Shown here: positions 1-13,635 of the stretch, in pieces
How positions within the stretch are numbered: the stretch's first letter is position 1
Layout of the letters: each line of letters opens with the position of its first letter
DNA from: Lepidodermella squamata
Lineage: Eukaryota; Gastrotricha
Length of the DNA stretch: 64,000 bases
Assembly: GCA_047495785.1 (NCBI GenBank)
Contig: JBLDXI010000033.1
Span: 2,852,001-2,916,000, forward strand
Direction: 5' to 3'
Notes under the pieces: generated by a model
Seen by the model: only the letters and a program-made list of their open reading frames with translations
The model's database searches: none
What the model was told of the DNA's origin: nothing
Position numbers and translations under genes: made by a program

Positions 1-2020
1 TAACTGCTGGGTTCGTTACGACATTCGATAGAATTGCTTGCGCGCTATCGATAGTGTCGTCTTGCTGCGCATAAGCTTTTATCATTGCTGCTTCTGAGAG
101 GTATCGCCGACATCGGCAAAGAAAACGCAGCAGCAGCAGATAGAAAATGCTCATCCCGGATGTGCGCACACTCGAGTGTGCGCCGAGCAAACAGGTAGCA
201 CAAAAATGTCTCAACGAAAAATTCAGCAAACACTAAATCGTGGCTTATTCTCTCGGAAGCGCGCCCAAACGACTGTACCGCATCATTTTAATTCGCATCC
301 GTTAGCTCTACATCACTTCCTCCTGCGTTCGCTCACATAATAAGCTTACCACTCATCGTAGAACACAGCCCCTCTCCAGAAGCTTCGAAGATGGAAAATT
401 CAACCCAATTTATTCCAATCTGTTTAGCATTTCATCGTAACATTCCATGAATAATTACTATCCTATCGAAGCAAAGATTCAGCCGGTGGTTAATGTCTGT
501 AATTTTTTTCGCGCCTAATAATTCGATTCAGACATCCTGAACCCCGAAAAAGGAGCGATACTATGGAAGTCTTGAAGGGGGAGTGCACCGCAACCTTCCC
601 GGGCGAGAAACGAAATCACATTGCCGCATTCCCGTCCCTTTTCCTCGCGGCTTATTACATTTCTTCAAATCCGTTATTTTCTATTTTACTTGAATTTACA
701 TGGCTGACTTGGCGGCTGTGCTGTTAGATTAGCATCGACACGACGAGCACTCACTGCGCATGCGATGAATATCTTGTGCTTCTCTATCGATTTATTGGCA
801 ATTTTAGAAATTATATGCTGCATCCTTACTACTGTGAATAGCGCAGTGTGCATTTTTGCAGTTTCCGTTTCGTAGGCTATCTCGCGCCAACATTGTTATG
901 TGTATTTAAACAGCAATAATATATGTTCGATAGTGCTGCTCTATTTAGCAGAAGCGCATCAGCACTGTTATTTTATGCGACTAATAGCGCCGACGATGAT
1001 AGCAGGCGCGCGAGCGGCATTCAAGTGTGCGCAAAAAAAGCTCACGCAAAGCGCGCTCGCCGCCGCCGCCGACCTGTGCATCACGACGCTGCGCATGTGT
1101 CTGCATGGGCGCATTCGCCGCAGCGCCGGCGCACATCGGCGTGATCATTAGCAGCCATCGGCGCTCGCCAACTGCCGCCGCGCCTGTCTTGTCTTACGCG
1201 CTCACTCGCTCGAGTAAAAAACGATAATAATGCGCGCAATACGCACAAGCTATGCTCACTAGCACTATCGCTCGCCTAGCTAGTAGGCAGCGACGACAAG
1301 GATGACGACGACGACGACGACGGCGATGCGATTTTATTATTAGTAACAAGACTGCTATGTCGCCGAAGCGGGATCGAGCTGTTCAAGTTACCCTGCTCGG
1401 CCTGCGCCGCCCTGCGCGCTCGTTCTCCGTAATGGCTGTCGACGAATTTTGAGCGCGATACGCGGCGCCTAATAGCATTAGGCTGCCTGCATGCCGTCGA
1501 TTTTCTTGCCCGTGCGCCGGGGCCGCGCCGGCGCCATGCCCTCATCTTGTTATACTTGTCATGCGCCGCACCACGCCGTGCTCCCTTGACGCCGAGCGAT
1601 GATTTTTTCGCTGCCTTGGTCAAATTTTTATAACATTTGCAGTATCACTCAATCAGTAACTGTATTTCCCCCTTTAATTCCTGCATTCGCACACGACGTC
1701 ATACATGTATATATATATATTGCTTTGCACCAATCGAAGAATTAAATAATAATTCTCTCTACGTTTTGATTGCCACTTGCACAGCTATTCGTCTGCTAAT
1801 ATTATAGGTCCTGCGGTTGATTTATTTTGCGTTATACCTGAGAGGGAATTTTTCATTGCGAAGAATGAGCCCGTGAAGCAGTCAGATTTGAATGAATCGC
1901 TGAGTGTGGCCGGCCGGCAGCCGCATCATCTTGTTCAGCTCCGTGCGCCACCGTGCCCTCCCTGCTAAACTTCTATTTATCCTTGTTTGAAATTATGTTT
2001 TCGATTCGCCAACATTTCAG
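1..2020. other. Non-coding left edge, upstream of the RGS exons
   Basis: I find no supportable coding exon here. Open frames are short and arginine- or alanine-rich and follow GCC/GAC trinucleotide runs at about 1060-1080 and 1298-1322. The sequence has many GCGC and TAAT words, as often seen in non-coding regulatory DNA, but no specific site can be named. The missing 5' exon(s) of the RGS gene should lie here or left of the window. I searched the + strand by eye for a cysteine-string exon ending in phase 2 and found none. Confidence 0.5.
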
Positions 2021-3340
2021 CCTTACTACACGGAATAACGGAGAGGAGCGCCAAGAAGGTGGCCCCAATCACCCGTCGTCGCCGCCCGACAAAAAGCCTG
2101 CGCCGGCTCCAATTGACCCGGAAAAGCCTCAACTGACTGATATTTTATCGTGGGAAGATTCGTTCGATAATCTCCTCAACAGTAAAAGTGAGTCCTCATA
2201 TTGAAACCGCATACTCCACGTACATAACCTTTCGATATCATTTCAGAGGGTCGACCCATATTCCAAAATTTTCTCAAGCAAGAATTTTCGGACGAGAACT
2301 TGCTATTTTGGATCGCTTGCGAAGAACTCAAGTCGGAGAAGAGCAAGGATGCGATAGAAGAGCGTGCCCGAATGATCTATGAAGACTTTATTTCAGTGCT
2401 TTCGCCAAAAGAGGTTTGCAAAATTTAGAGACCAGCGATTTTACTGTGCACTGCATGTTACTTGAGCAAAAACCACAAAAAATCTAGATAAACTGGGGCG
2501 CGCAAATGGCATTTTTTTAATTATATTCATGAAGTACGTTGATGCAGCCTTGATACAGCCCATGTTTCATGTATACAATGCTTAACGTCCACTATATTTG
2601 TCGGAAACTCCCTGCTCCTTCCACCCGGGTAGTCTAGAAAGCTGGCTAGGATTTCGGCATTAATCAAGAAACTGTCTCACGTAACTAGGTTAACCTCATC
2701 AAAAAATCTGTGAATTTGGTCTCGCCATCATGTAATATGGCTGTGAAGGCATTGTGGGGAGGGTTGACAACTTTTCTAGCTTGATAATATCCCATTAACT
2801 TGCCTAGCTAACAAACTCATTCGGCCAGCAAATTAAATTACATATAGATGGTAAAAAACAAAGGAAAGCAGCTAGGAAGCAATATTTTGTTTGTTCGCAA
2901 AATTTAGCTTCTGTACCTTGGTTATGTTTGCTGGGATAATAGGCTTTAAATCAACTATGAATTACATCCTCGTGCGATATTTCGATTCAAGTATCATTCT
3001 TTTCGAAATTGCATTGTTCTTTTAATTTTCGCAGGTGAGTTTAGACGCTCGAGTGAGAGAGCAGGTGAATCGAGCAATGGTCGAGCCGCGGGCGAACATC
3101 TTCGACGAAGCTCAGCTTCAAGTATACATGCTTATGAAACGAGACTCGTATCCAAGGTTCCTCGGTTCGTCCATCTATAAAAAACTAATGCAAGACGCCG
3201 GCAAAGGCTCATCCTCGCTGATGGCGGCTTCAAGCCGTGCTGGTAGGTTCCTCTAGTCTCAGGCGTTCTATTAATATTGAAACTTGTCGTCCTTAGGTGC
3301 GGCTGCTGGATCTCCAGATTCATCACTAACAACTTCGTAA
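2021..3340 (+). CDS. RGS protein, RZ type (RGS17/19/20-like), 3' exons
   Basis: GTPase-activating protein for Gi/o/z-type alpha subunits. Four exons join in frame: 2021-2187, 2247-2413, 3035-3242 and 3297-3340 (TAA). They encode an RGS box that starts SWEDSFDNLL, continues with FLKQEFSDENLLFWIACEEL, MIYEDFISVLSPKEVSLD and AQLQVYMLMKRDSYPRFL, and ends in a Ser/Ala-rich tail. The intron after SPKE falls at a typical RGS-box position. The first visible exon starts with one base completing a codon and then reads LTTRNNGEERQ, which resembles the segment just after the palmitoylated cysteine string of mammalian RGS17 (recalled). I therefore infer a missing upstream exon carrying that string. An alternative is an ATG at 1995 reading through the acceptor, giving a 203-residue protein without a cysteine string. 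RGS identity is very sure; the subfamily is likely. Confidence 0.9.
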
Positions 3341-5139
3341 CGGCTGCGCAATGATCACAATTTTATTATTTTGAAAATTATTGTTTCGACTCTTCTTTTC
3401 TATAAAAACAAATAACATTTTCACCGTACAAAATCATAGCTTGAGAATTCTTTATAGACACACTTCAAACTTGTTGCGAGAATGCTATTATAGAATTTTT
3501 ACAAGCAATCGCTCGTTGAAAATTTTTGATTTTGCAAAACTAACTAATTTGTTGCTCGTTGAGCAATCGCCACATATTACATTCGACGAGGTCTCCTCAA
3601 ATTTTGATCTGATCGTCCTTCTCACGTTATGTTTCTCTGTTGCCATGTTATTACCGCCGTTCGAAGCGTTCTCGATATCGCCATGCAATTTTCTAGAAAA
3701 ATCCTCAATATCCAAAGTTCAATACACCGATCTAGCGAACCTCCCCTGTCGACTATCAGATGCCGAAGCTTCGATTGAATCTTAACGAGAGTGCTTCAGC
3801 AATCCACACAACTATCGATCACACGCGGCGCGTCCATAACCACTTCCAATCGGTCAGTCTGAAGTTGGCGAATCATCACTGCGAAAACATATTGTCGGCG
3901 ATAGGCACGGATTGTTATTTTTCAATAATTTCCTTGAAACAACTCGAAATCAACTTAATCATACGATACCATGTGATTACTCCTCATCGTCATCTTCGCT
4001 TTATCTCTTCTCTCGCCTCTCCTTCTCTCGCCCTCCTCCTTGTCTGCGGACACACAGCGCCCCTTGATCATCTCAGAAGCAGTTCCCGGTTTCACGACGA
4101 CGCTGGCTTCAGGAATAAACATCGGCAAGCCTTAATTTATCTGTGTGCAAACATGTACCGCACGCTCTCCTCCCTATGGTAACTGTTGTCGATTTATTAC
4201 CTGCCAATGATATGCTCTGCAGTCGGTCGCCGATCATCAACTTCCACGTACGATCATCTTCGGAGGCAACAAATCACCAGGCGATCGATCGGTTGTTGTT
4301 GAGGTCAACGTGATAAAGTTGGCTCTCACCACCAGACGCGCTTGGCGGCGATAGCATTATTCTATTTAGACGGGCTTCAACCTCTGGCAATATTTGTATG
4401 AATCGCCGCCGCTACGGCGCATCTCTGTGTATCTCTCTTTTATTGGCGTATTCGATGTGATAAAAATGGGCAGATTAGTGGCCTCCACGTTCATCTTCGA
4501 AATTCGAACGTTGAGGCTCAACTGTTCGCGATCCAGCGGTAAAGGAGTGAAGTCGCGTTGAGGCGCTGTAGAAACCTTAGAAAATTGATTGAAACTAGTT
4601 TCCTGTCAAATAAGCGAAATTCAGAGGTAATTAAAACCCTATGATTTACTTAGGATACGGCGATTCTCGTATTATTATGATGATGCACGTCTGGGAAATC
4701 GCTAACAACGATTACTACATACTTTTGAATGCCTAAGCGAATGAGCTATAATATTGAAATATCCTTTTCTTCATCTTCTTCAGGAAAGTCTTTGTGTCCA
4801 TACTACTACATACAACATAGGTGCGCGGGTTGGTGTCTATGCGCGCCCTAGATTGTCGTCCTTGAATGTCGCGAAAATGTACATGTCAGCATCTAATTGT
4901 ATATTGTATTTGTGCAAAGAATTGTTACTATATACCAAATTATCTATTCTGTTATATTCGAAAGTCACGGAAATTTAAATGAATTGCATAAATAATGGAG
5001 AAAAGAATAAAGAATACCGAATACAGGTCTCTTTAACCGTTGGATTTTGAATTTCAAGGTCGTTGTTAGGCCGTTGCTTTTCAGCGACGCACCAGGAAAA
5101 ACGCAGAAAAAGAAATTGGGTGATGCAATTGTATCAGTC

Positions 5140-5181
<42 letters not shown>

Positions 5182-8100
5182 AGGGCCGACGCTATCGAAT
5201 TCCAATCGGGCGAATAGTTAACTCTTCCATTGAACGATAAACTAGTTCAACAGGGCCAGATGAGAAGGAGAACTACAGGCTTTATTACTTTTGTGGAAGG
5301 TGAATAAGATTCTACGACCGAGCTGAAAGACCGATTGCCTGCCCATGCGGATTATGAACCTGGTCTACCACCACACCGGAGAAAGAAAGGAAAGAAGGGG
5401 AAGAGGAAAGATAGCCTCCGAAGCTGAAATATGGGATCTGATCGCAGCTGTTGATCTCAAACTGGCTGAAATAAGCACGCGTTCTTGACTATTCGTACTT
5501 GGAAAGGATTCCAGTGGCGAATAGTTGAACATCTTTTGCTCAAAATATTCTATATTCGAAACCGAGTAAGGCAAGGCGTAAGCTCATACTTTACCTGGTT
5601 GGAAAGAGCGATTCCCGTGGATGCAGTTTTATTGATTGAATCGATTGAATCATCGACCTAACCGTTCGTTTCGAACTCGGCACCACCAAGCTAGCCGATG
5701 TCGATGCTGAGAAGAGGGGTCATTACGTGTGTCTACCTTCAGAAGCGATTCGATCTCGAATGAATCGAGGTGTTGGTGCTTAAGGTCGGTGCTCTTGGCA
5801 TTATTCCCCGTCAATTTTTCAACTTTTTAAAACGCTTTGAGCTGCCACCAACCACCAATTATCGCCCATTACATCGTGATCTCCGTGATCACCATCAGAA
5901 TAAATCAAGGTTTGAATGACCACGAAAGTAATCGTTTTTATACCACGTGCATCATTGGATAGCTCATTTCGAGAGGAATATAACGATATAAATGTTGGGC
6001 CCTATTCGTTTTTTATTGTTATAAATGTCAGCACTAATAAAAACATAGGTAACAGCCCCTTTCAAACGCAACGCGACGAAATGAAAAATATTAGTTAACA
6101 AGACAAACCCTATGTTGGCTGTTTTGCTGTCGGAGAATGATGAGAAATAATTTCGTTAGGGTTTTTACATTCCGCAGCCGGTCATCTTTCCTGGTAACGA
6201 TCATTAGAATATTTTTAATTTTTAATCACGAGCTTGAAACACAATTAACAGCTATTAACCAGGTGATGCGTGCTAAAATTAATTTACACCCCGCGATAAA
6301 ACATTAGACCTGAGGACTCGCTGAATCAACGTGCAGATTGAGGGCTTAAGACTATGTTTTATTGCAGACCTGTGGTCTTACATAGGATTTTATGGTATTA
6401 CACATTAAAGAAACCAAAACAAAATTTAAAAAAATGCCATATCATATATGAAGTATTTCCATATAATTCCCAGATGCTTTTATGCGTGCTCTTGCGATCA
6501 AGCTACATATCGTTTTGATCACCCAACGATTAGCGGCACATTTTCTGCTCAGAACTGAGATTCAAAGAATCACTGCCATCGATTTAGCATCACTCTTGGA
6601 TGAGCCTGTATTTTTCCTGAAATTCTTACAAAATTACAAAATTACAAAATAAAAAATGCATGGACAATTTTTCCAAAATGGGCTGAGCTTGGGAATATGA
6701 CACGACACAGTAAGTTGACAGACGCGTTTTTATGGTCCTGCGACCATATACAAGAGAACATGTTGCAAGAAAACCCACCTGCAAAGTTACATGTCGGTCT
6801 GATCACCCAATCGTTCCTCTTCAGCTAAGGTGATAGCTTCTACCCCGCCAAGAAGTAATTGACTACGTGGATTTCTGCGCTGACTTTGATGAGAATCCCA
6901 ACGTTGCCGCCGTTCAAAGGGAACGTTTTGCGAACCTATATGGGAAATTCGCAACCTGCATGCATATAGGCATCACTGTATGTGGTATGGTAGTTTTAAA
7001 AAATTCAAATTCAAAATTAAGCATGCGACTCCTTTAAAACCTCCTTTAAAACCACCAGTGCCGGAAAGGAGTGTGAAAAATGATTCGCTGGCAAGTGCTG
7101 TAGTTTTAAACACAAAAACGGCATGATTGAAGGATATAGCGAGGCGTGAAAGACGACGACGAATGTTCCTGGGAGATAATTCGGAAAAATAAGGAATAAG
7201 GACAAGAAAACATAAACTTGAACAATAGAAGAAATACGTAAAACGTGGCAATGATCACCCGAACGCGACTGGCATTCACCGCGTGCCTTAATTGTAAATT
7301 ATTTCTGAAGTTAAGAAACTTGTTGTTAACATCAAGGACACGAAGAAAACGCCAATCGCTGCTTCAGTCTCATTTAAGAAAACAGAATTACACAGACCTA
7401 GAATGCAACATCGAAGTGAGCCTGATGAAAATGAAAGAAAATGTGCAGTTTCGATAAGCAACCATCACCTATATATGCCGGCCATTCCTGCAAAACGTGA
7501 CAGGATAGCCCGATATGGGCAATCGAACTGCTTCGGGGTGAAAATCACGTAGCAGCGATGCGTGAGTCGATACTGGCAGTTCGGCGCAAAAGAGCATCAG
7601 CTAAAGCTGACAAGTGATATAAATCGAAAGCACGAATTTGGCTAACTGAGGCTCGAACTACAGGCCGTCGGCGCCTTATGTAGTCAGCCTCTAAGGCGCG
7701 TATAAACAGCGACAAGACACCGAGTACGGATGGCCCGTGTTGAATTATCGTCGATTGCTCGGCGCTCGATGAAGATGAGCGCGCACCAGGTAAGTTGACA
7801 CACTGGTAATTTGATCGCTTAATTTTCGCAAGCGTTTAATAGCGTCGGCAAGCGCGCGTTGAGGCGCTGCTCGTCCGGCGCCGAACACGAACACGCGCGA
7901 ACACGCGCTTGTATTACACCTATCATCATTGCGGCTTATTAGTGCGCAGCGAACGTGCGCTGGCTGGCTATCTTCACCGATTCGATATTGCGATCAGATT
8001 TCGCGTCGATGCGTTGTGTTGCTTTTAGCAGCTGGGCGGAAGCGAGCTATGTAATATAGCAAAAAGGGATGTCGCCTCCTCTTCACAATCTTTGCGCCAA

Positions 8101-9060
8101 GGACACTAATAATCAACACCTACAACACACGTCGCATCTATCACTCCAATTTATCGCGTAAACAAAACAGCCGGCGATGCACTTCGGTCGTGCTGTAAAA
8201 TTCTTAGTTTGAAACGAAAGTTGTGGAAGTTAGAGGAGTCTCGCACTTTGTCTCGTATCTTAATTTGCTCTGCAGCAAATTCAATCTCGCAAGTATATAA
8301 TATGCGGTCGTAAACAGAACCGCGGCGATGGCACCTACACATTGATGATAGGTATAGCAAGAACAGTGACACGACTTGTGCACATGCGAACGCGGCGAAT
8401 TTGAGAAGGAAAAACGAGCAAAGCAAAACATGTACGAAAATTGTATAGAATTACGCATCGGCAAAATTAACGTCGCGCTCATCGGCTCACTTTTTCGGTT
8501 GTTAGTGACGAGAAGCCGTCGATTTTCGTGTTCTCCGCCTGAGCCTCACCTTGTCATAATTTTGTCGCGCGCGGCTCGTTTCAAGTCTCACTGTGCACCA
8601 GTAAATCAATAGCGGTACGTAGCTAATGAAGAAGACACGAGTCGTATAGATTAGCTGACCACTATAGCTGCCATACGATGATCAACTTTTGCCATTATTC
8701 GAGACATTTTACGAGTTTCTTTATTAGCAAAGCTCTTAAAATGCTTCACTTTTTATTCTTCATCTTTCTTTATTCTTTACTCTATTTCGTCCGCTCCCTT
8801 GCAGAGAATCGGATGAAATCTTACAACGTCCATCTTCGAGGACGAAAATCTACAGTATTCATTCCATTTGAACAAATGAAATAAAATAAAATTATTGGCA
8901 TTATGACACAGCAGAGATGTGTCTCTCGCTGCCATGTTTAAAGAATAACATTGTAATGCTTCATCATTCCTTGGTTTGTATCTCCCACTTCAGGATTTTA
9001 TTGCCGGATCACACATCGCATGTAATTGAATGGATACATAATTCACATAATAACGGATGC
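3341..9060. other. Non-coding region after the RGS gene
   Basis: No supportable gene. Open frames at 3381-3785 and 3760-4182 lack domain-like composition and splice context and look random. Simple repeats present are a (GA)n tract at about 5143-5180 and a triple AAATTAC at about 6625-6648. The rest is AT-rich single-copy-looking DNA. Confidence 0.5.
5143..5180. repeat. (GA)n microsatellite
   Basis: About 19 uninterrupted GA dinucleotides read directly from the sequence, in non-coding DNA 1.8 kb after the RGS stop codon. Confidence 0.95.
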
Positions 9061-9120
9061 ATTCAATTTATTTATTTATTTATTTAAAGAGCGTGATATC
9101 CAGGTTTGGAAGCTCTACAA

Positions 9121-9860
9121 GAGAAAAAAGTGCAGCCGCTAGTTATCGTGCAGAGAGCCATAGTCATTCGGAGCCGTTTCAGAGGTCGGGGTTAAACTTT
9201 GTTTGAAAAATGCATAGGCAGTTCGTTGTATGTTAGTTGTCGGCCGTTTTAGCGTTCTGTGTTTCCCACGACAGGTTGTTGAAGAGCACTGCGCCTCGGT
9301 ATGCCATAGTGTTTTCTGTCCATGCTTAGATCGTAGACATGGAACGACGAGGGTGTTGTTGAACACGCTTCGCGTCATTGGTTGGTCTGGGTCAAATTCT
9401 TTCCGGACGGAAATTTCGCACAGATATTCGGGAGCCTCACCGTTCACGCACCGCCAGACCAATGTTGATAGGTGTACGTTACGCTTTTGGTGCATCGGGA
9501 GCCATCGTAACTTCTTGCGCAGCGGTTCGACGCCGGCACGTTTCGGAGCTTTCATGATAATCCTGATTGATCGATCTTGTATCGTTTGCAGTGGTAAGTT
9601 CGTGTCAGCTGATTGAGCCATGACATTGTCAGCGTATCCTGGGTAACTCAAAACAATGCCGTTCGCCATCATTTTCAGGGTATTTCTATCCATGTATTTG
9701 GAGGCCAGCTTCAGCGCATACAAGCCGCGACGCGCTCGATTTCTAATCGCAAAGAACCAGCTCAGTTTATTCTTTCTCTCCGCTTGCACGGCGGATCTCG
9801 CTTCTAAGAATTTACTCGTCACGGATGGACGTGTTTTCAGACTTCAAAAACAACCCGATA
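9121..9860 (-). mobile_element. LINE remnant: C-terminal part of a reverse transcriptase ORF
   Basis: On the minus strand, 9822-9139 is open for 227 codons with the thumb/C-terminal pattern of Jockey/CR1-type retrotransposon polyproteins: KMMANGIVLSYPGYADNV, then LQTIQDRSIRIIMKAPKRAG, LRKKLRWLPMHQKRNVH, and a tail rich in NNTLVVPCLRSKHGQKTL-like words. The frame is closed upstream by a stop just past 9830, so the palm and endonuclease are gone. A TTTA microsatellite at about 9067-9086 lies on the 3' side. It is a 5'-truncated dead copy. Confidence 0.8.
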
Positions 9861-9869
9861 AAACCGTTC

Positions 9870-10640
9870 AGACGTTTATTTCTTTGCCTTCAAATAATCA
9901 CGATGGGCCATCTTTCGATTTCGCCACTATTATATATTGAATAAAAAGTTGATGGTATTTACAGCTTTAGGCGAGTTTTTTCTGCGTTTATGCTGGCAGA
10001 AAATGAAAACACAAGGATTTGCAGACTGCTCAGTTTCAACTGCACGAATCTTGAGTTTCCACAACAGCCAAACAACAAACCAAAACAAAAAGAAATCAAA
10101 GTAAAACGTTGATAAAAAATCCGTGCAAAGATAATCTTGTTGATGTTTCACTTTGACTGAAAATAAGGGTCACCTTGCTACTACTATTATTATCCTCGCT
10201 CCTTACTACTTACTCAATTAGCCCGATTTCATCACGGAGGCAGACGAATATTCACAATATATTTGTTGTTAAAGATATACATCATCTGCATGGTACATGA
10301 TCATCAAGATCTCGTCATCATCGTAGCAACACACGAATTGTGACACTTTCAACTTTCAATTACTGAATCAGTGAGAGAAAACGTTTTCAGCCTTATATAG
10401 TTCTCGATTCTTTTTGCGTCTTTCTCATGACGAGTGAAGAACAAGCCGCTACTAAGGAATTCACCGCAAAACACGTCCCGCAAAACAGAAGGTCGGAGTA
10501 TAGCAACAGGGACAAGTTGATTTATAACACAAACTCGTTATAGATATTCAAGGAGAAGGAGCACGCTCGATCAACTACAAATTAGAAGAGCCCATTGTGG
10601 ACAAAAATCACGATTATGACAGGAGCTTTCAGACGAGAGC
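9870..10640. other. Non-coding gap between LINE remnant and MNK stop
   Basis: No recognisable gene. It includes the probable 3'UTR of the MNK gene on the minus strand. A small + strand ORF of 38 codons starts at 10428, but nothing supports it as a gene. Confidence 0.4.
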
Positions 10641-13076
10641 TCAGGAATCATGTTCGCTGCTTTCCAGCATGTTGTAGTCGAATAGCGACGTCGGGCGGCT
10701 ATTTTCAGTTCGCGCTTCTCTTTCATCCGTGTCATCGCCAATGCTTACCGTACCGTGGCCAGGTCCGGTTTCATGACCCCAGGTTGAATCTATATGCAAA
10801 GAAAAAATCATCAATCTGTTTGTGAATCGTAAAACCGTGCTGACTTACTTTTTGCAAGATGCTCTGAGACGTATTTCTCCAATTTCTCAAAGTTTCCCAT
10901 TCCAGCTCTTGGGGTTGTAGCCATGAGCTAAATTAAAGACAAATTCATGTTCAGAATGGATAAAAAGATAACTTTCAACGCATGCATACCTGTTCATCGA
11001 GGAAGCTTCCATTTTTGCCCAGTTCGCTTCCTTCCTCCTCGTCATCTTCGTCATCGCTGCCAAGTCGGAAAGTGGCAGTAGGAATAGACGAGAAAGGCTG
11101 TTGCTGCAACGAATCGCCAAGCTGTTCAGCCATCGACGCGCGGCGAAATGCATCGTTTGATCGCTCCAACAAAAATGACAATGCGCTAAAGAAAATTTTT
11201 AAATTGAAATGCTCCGAGGCAATATTAATAGGTAGCTTACTTTGATATTTTCAGCGTAGATGGAGTTGCTAGGAGAGGAGCACCGGTACGCTCTTTTTCA
11301 TCGGGTTGGCTCATTGAATTCAGAATCCATGTATTATTCAGCAATTCGACAGCACTCGGTCGAATTTTTGCATCTCTCACGAGCAAGGTGCGCACAAAAT
11401 GCTTCGCGCGCTCCGTAACGAACTGCCATTCTTGCTCCGGGAACTCGACTTCGCATGCTTGGATCTTGAAAAATAGGTCCATTTGGCAGTCCGTGCAGTA
11501 TTTGCCCATGTCGCGCCATCCACAGGATGCACCACAGTCGCCGTTGAACGGGGCGTAACCGCATAACAAGACGTAAGTAATGACGCCCAACGACCAGAGA
11601 TCGCACCGCTTGTCGTACGTAGACGCCTGGTCCGTCAGCCACGCGTCGACCACCTCTGGCGCCATGAACTCGGCCGAGCCGACCGGCGTCAGCAGGGCTG
11701 GCGTTGTCGAGTTGTTTTCGCGCACGAGACGCACCGGAGAGCCAAGGTCAAAATCGCAAATCATAACCGGGTCTAGTTGGCCCGAGCGGGCGCACAAAAT
11801 GTTCTCGGGCTTGATGTCGCGGTGGGCGATGCCTTTGCTGTGGAGGTACGCAAGTCCAGACGCGACTTGGCGCACAACACCCGCTGCTTCGATTTCAAGC
11901 AGCCTGCCTCGCTGAACTATCGTTTCGAAGAGTGAATTGTTCATTCGTGGAAAGACGAGGAAAAACCGTCCGTCTTCTTCAAAGTACTCTTTAAGATCGA
12001 TAATGTGTGGATGACCGGAGCACAGAGAGTAGATCTCGATTTCTTTGAAAACCTTCTGGCGAGCACGTTCATTGCCGAAACTCTCGACGACCTTGACGGC
12101 AACTTCCTTGTGATCGGAAACGCGTCGGAACGACTCTACGCGAGCGTACGCTCCCGATCCCAAAATCTAATAAAGAAAAGAGGTTTTTAAAGTAGTAAAT
12201 CAAACAATGGCTTTGGCCGGCCAAGTGCTCACAGGTTTTCAAGTCGCATGTTCATACTCTCCACACATTATGGTTACAAACTATCACATTGTATTTGCGA
12301 GTGATAGTTCAGCCTAAAACCCACACTTTCAAGTTTTAGTCGATTAAGGAATCCGACGATTTTCCCTTTAGTTGATGGATCCCATCAAGAAGATTTATCT
12401 GCTTTTCTCACGATACTAAGTCGATTAGCGGGGAAATGCATGGATTTGAAGGGCGTAAGACCCTCCATTGAAGTCGGAACAAATTAGGGCGTGTTAATTG
12501 AACGTTTAACATTGCGTGCAAGTTGGCTCCGTGGCCTTCGAAATGCTAGATTGTAATCAAATTACGCTAATTTTTGTATCAACTCAATTCCCCAGGTAAT
12601 TCTAGCAAATATTGCCATCCTGCTAAAAAATCACATGGAGAAAAACAGTAAGCCAATCTAGTCGGACTGCATTCTACTCTCGAATTTCATTGCTCGGAAA
12701 ACTCCTGTTTCATCTCACTCAAGAACCAATCTTAAACCTTCCATCATAGCTATGCAAATGAGACGCAACTCAAGAAAACTTAACAAATTGAGAGTTTTAT
12801 TCAAAAAAGCAACAGGCATGTTTATTATTGCACAAGGCCCCTTTTTGTTTGATGGTTGAATAAATTCGGTAAGTTCTCTTGGGGTGCGTCTCAAATTATG
12901 CTTTCAAATATATCTATATCGATATATATCCATAGAAATATATTTTTACTTACCTCAGATAATGGCACATAGAGGTCGTTAAAAGTTTTCGGCTTGCTTT
13001 TGTTAGTGGAGCGAACGATGGCGAAGGAGCCGTCCAACTCCGTCACAGGACGTTCTGTGATCACTGTCTCGCTCAT
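10641..13076 (-). CDS. mnk-1: MAP kinase-interacting kinase (MNK), complete
   Basis: Ser/Thr kinase that in animals is docked and activated by ERK/p38 and phosphorylates eIF4E. Exons (minus): 13076-12954, 12166-11241, 11185-10990, 10927-10849, 10789-10641. Phases close exactly, giving 490 residues. Visible are the glycine loop GSGAYARV (from residue 44), catalytic Lys in EVAVKVVE (66), HRD (156-158), DFD instead of DFG (179-181), and APE (210-212). The DFD is diagnostic for MNKs. The MNK-specific cysteine insert CGASCGW...CTDC (four Cys, 252-268), a zinc-site signature, is intact. An acidic stretch LGSDDEDDEEE follows the kinase domain. Exon 4 can read through its donor into a short alternative C-terminus ending SARFYDSQTD. 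I see no clear LARRR-type ERK docking motif. RAD23 lies 559 bp upstream on the same strand. A CAG directly precedes the ATG, so a 5' splice event is possible. Confidence 0.93.
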
Positions 13077-13635
13077 CTGACTGTTGCTGTGTTGAGCCGC
13101 AGTTGACGAAGGACGATTGGTAAAAGGCTGATGGTTTTCTTTTTTCGTATTTTAACATGACCACCTAAATAAATACGACAGAGTTTTGAAAAGTTGCCAA
13201 TATAATGACGAAGTCAAGCATTGCTCGATTATTTTTTAGTAAAAATTCTTTATTGTGGTTCAAAATTGTGACGCCACATTTCATTTGCGCGAAACTATAA
13301 AGTACCTTCTCTTTCTACCCATGTTTTATGGGCAAGAAAGAGAAAGCCCAAATGAACTCTGTCTATGCACCGAAGCTTCTGGAATATTGTCAATCACCGT
13401 GTGGGAAAATTATGGATATGCAATGAACTTTGTCTTATCGTAAACGCACAGAGAAAGGAGTTTTCAACTATATTTTGCATGAGCACATAAGGCCATTCTT
13501 TGTCAGATGCGCCATTTCTTGATAGCGATTTTAAAAGAGAAAAACTGTACGCATTGAATGCTTGAATGTATACTGTACAAAATTCTGCTTCAAAATATTC
13601 ACTATTAATTAACAGGAAAGCGTCACTTCCAAAGC

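Noticed and set aside
3381-4182. Two overlapping + strand open frames of 134 and 140 codons after the RGS gene
   Set aside because: Low-complexity, no domain-like pattern, no splice context and overlapping frames; most likely chance ORFs in or after the 3'UTR.
10428-10544. 38-codon ORF with hydrophilic, protein-like composition
   Set aside because: Too short, no homology recognised, lies in the 3' region of the MNK gene on the opposite strand.
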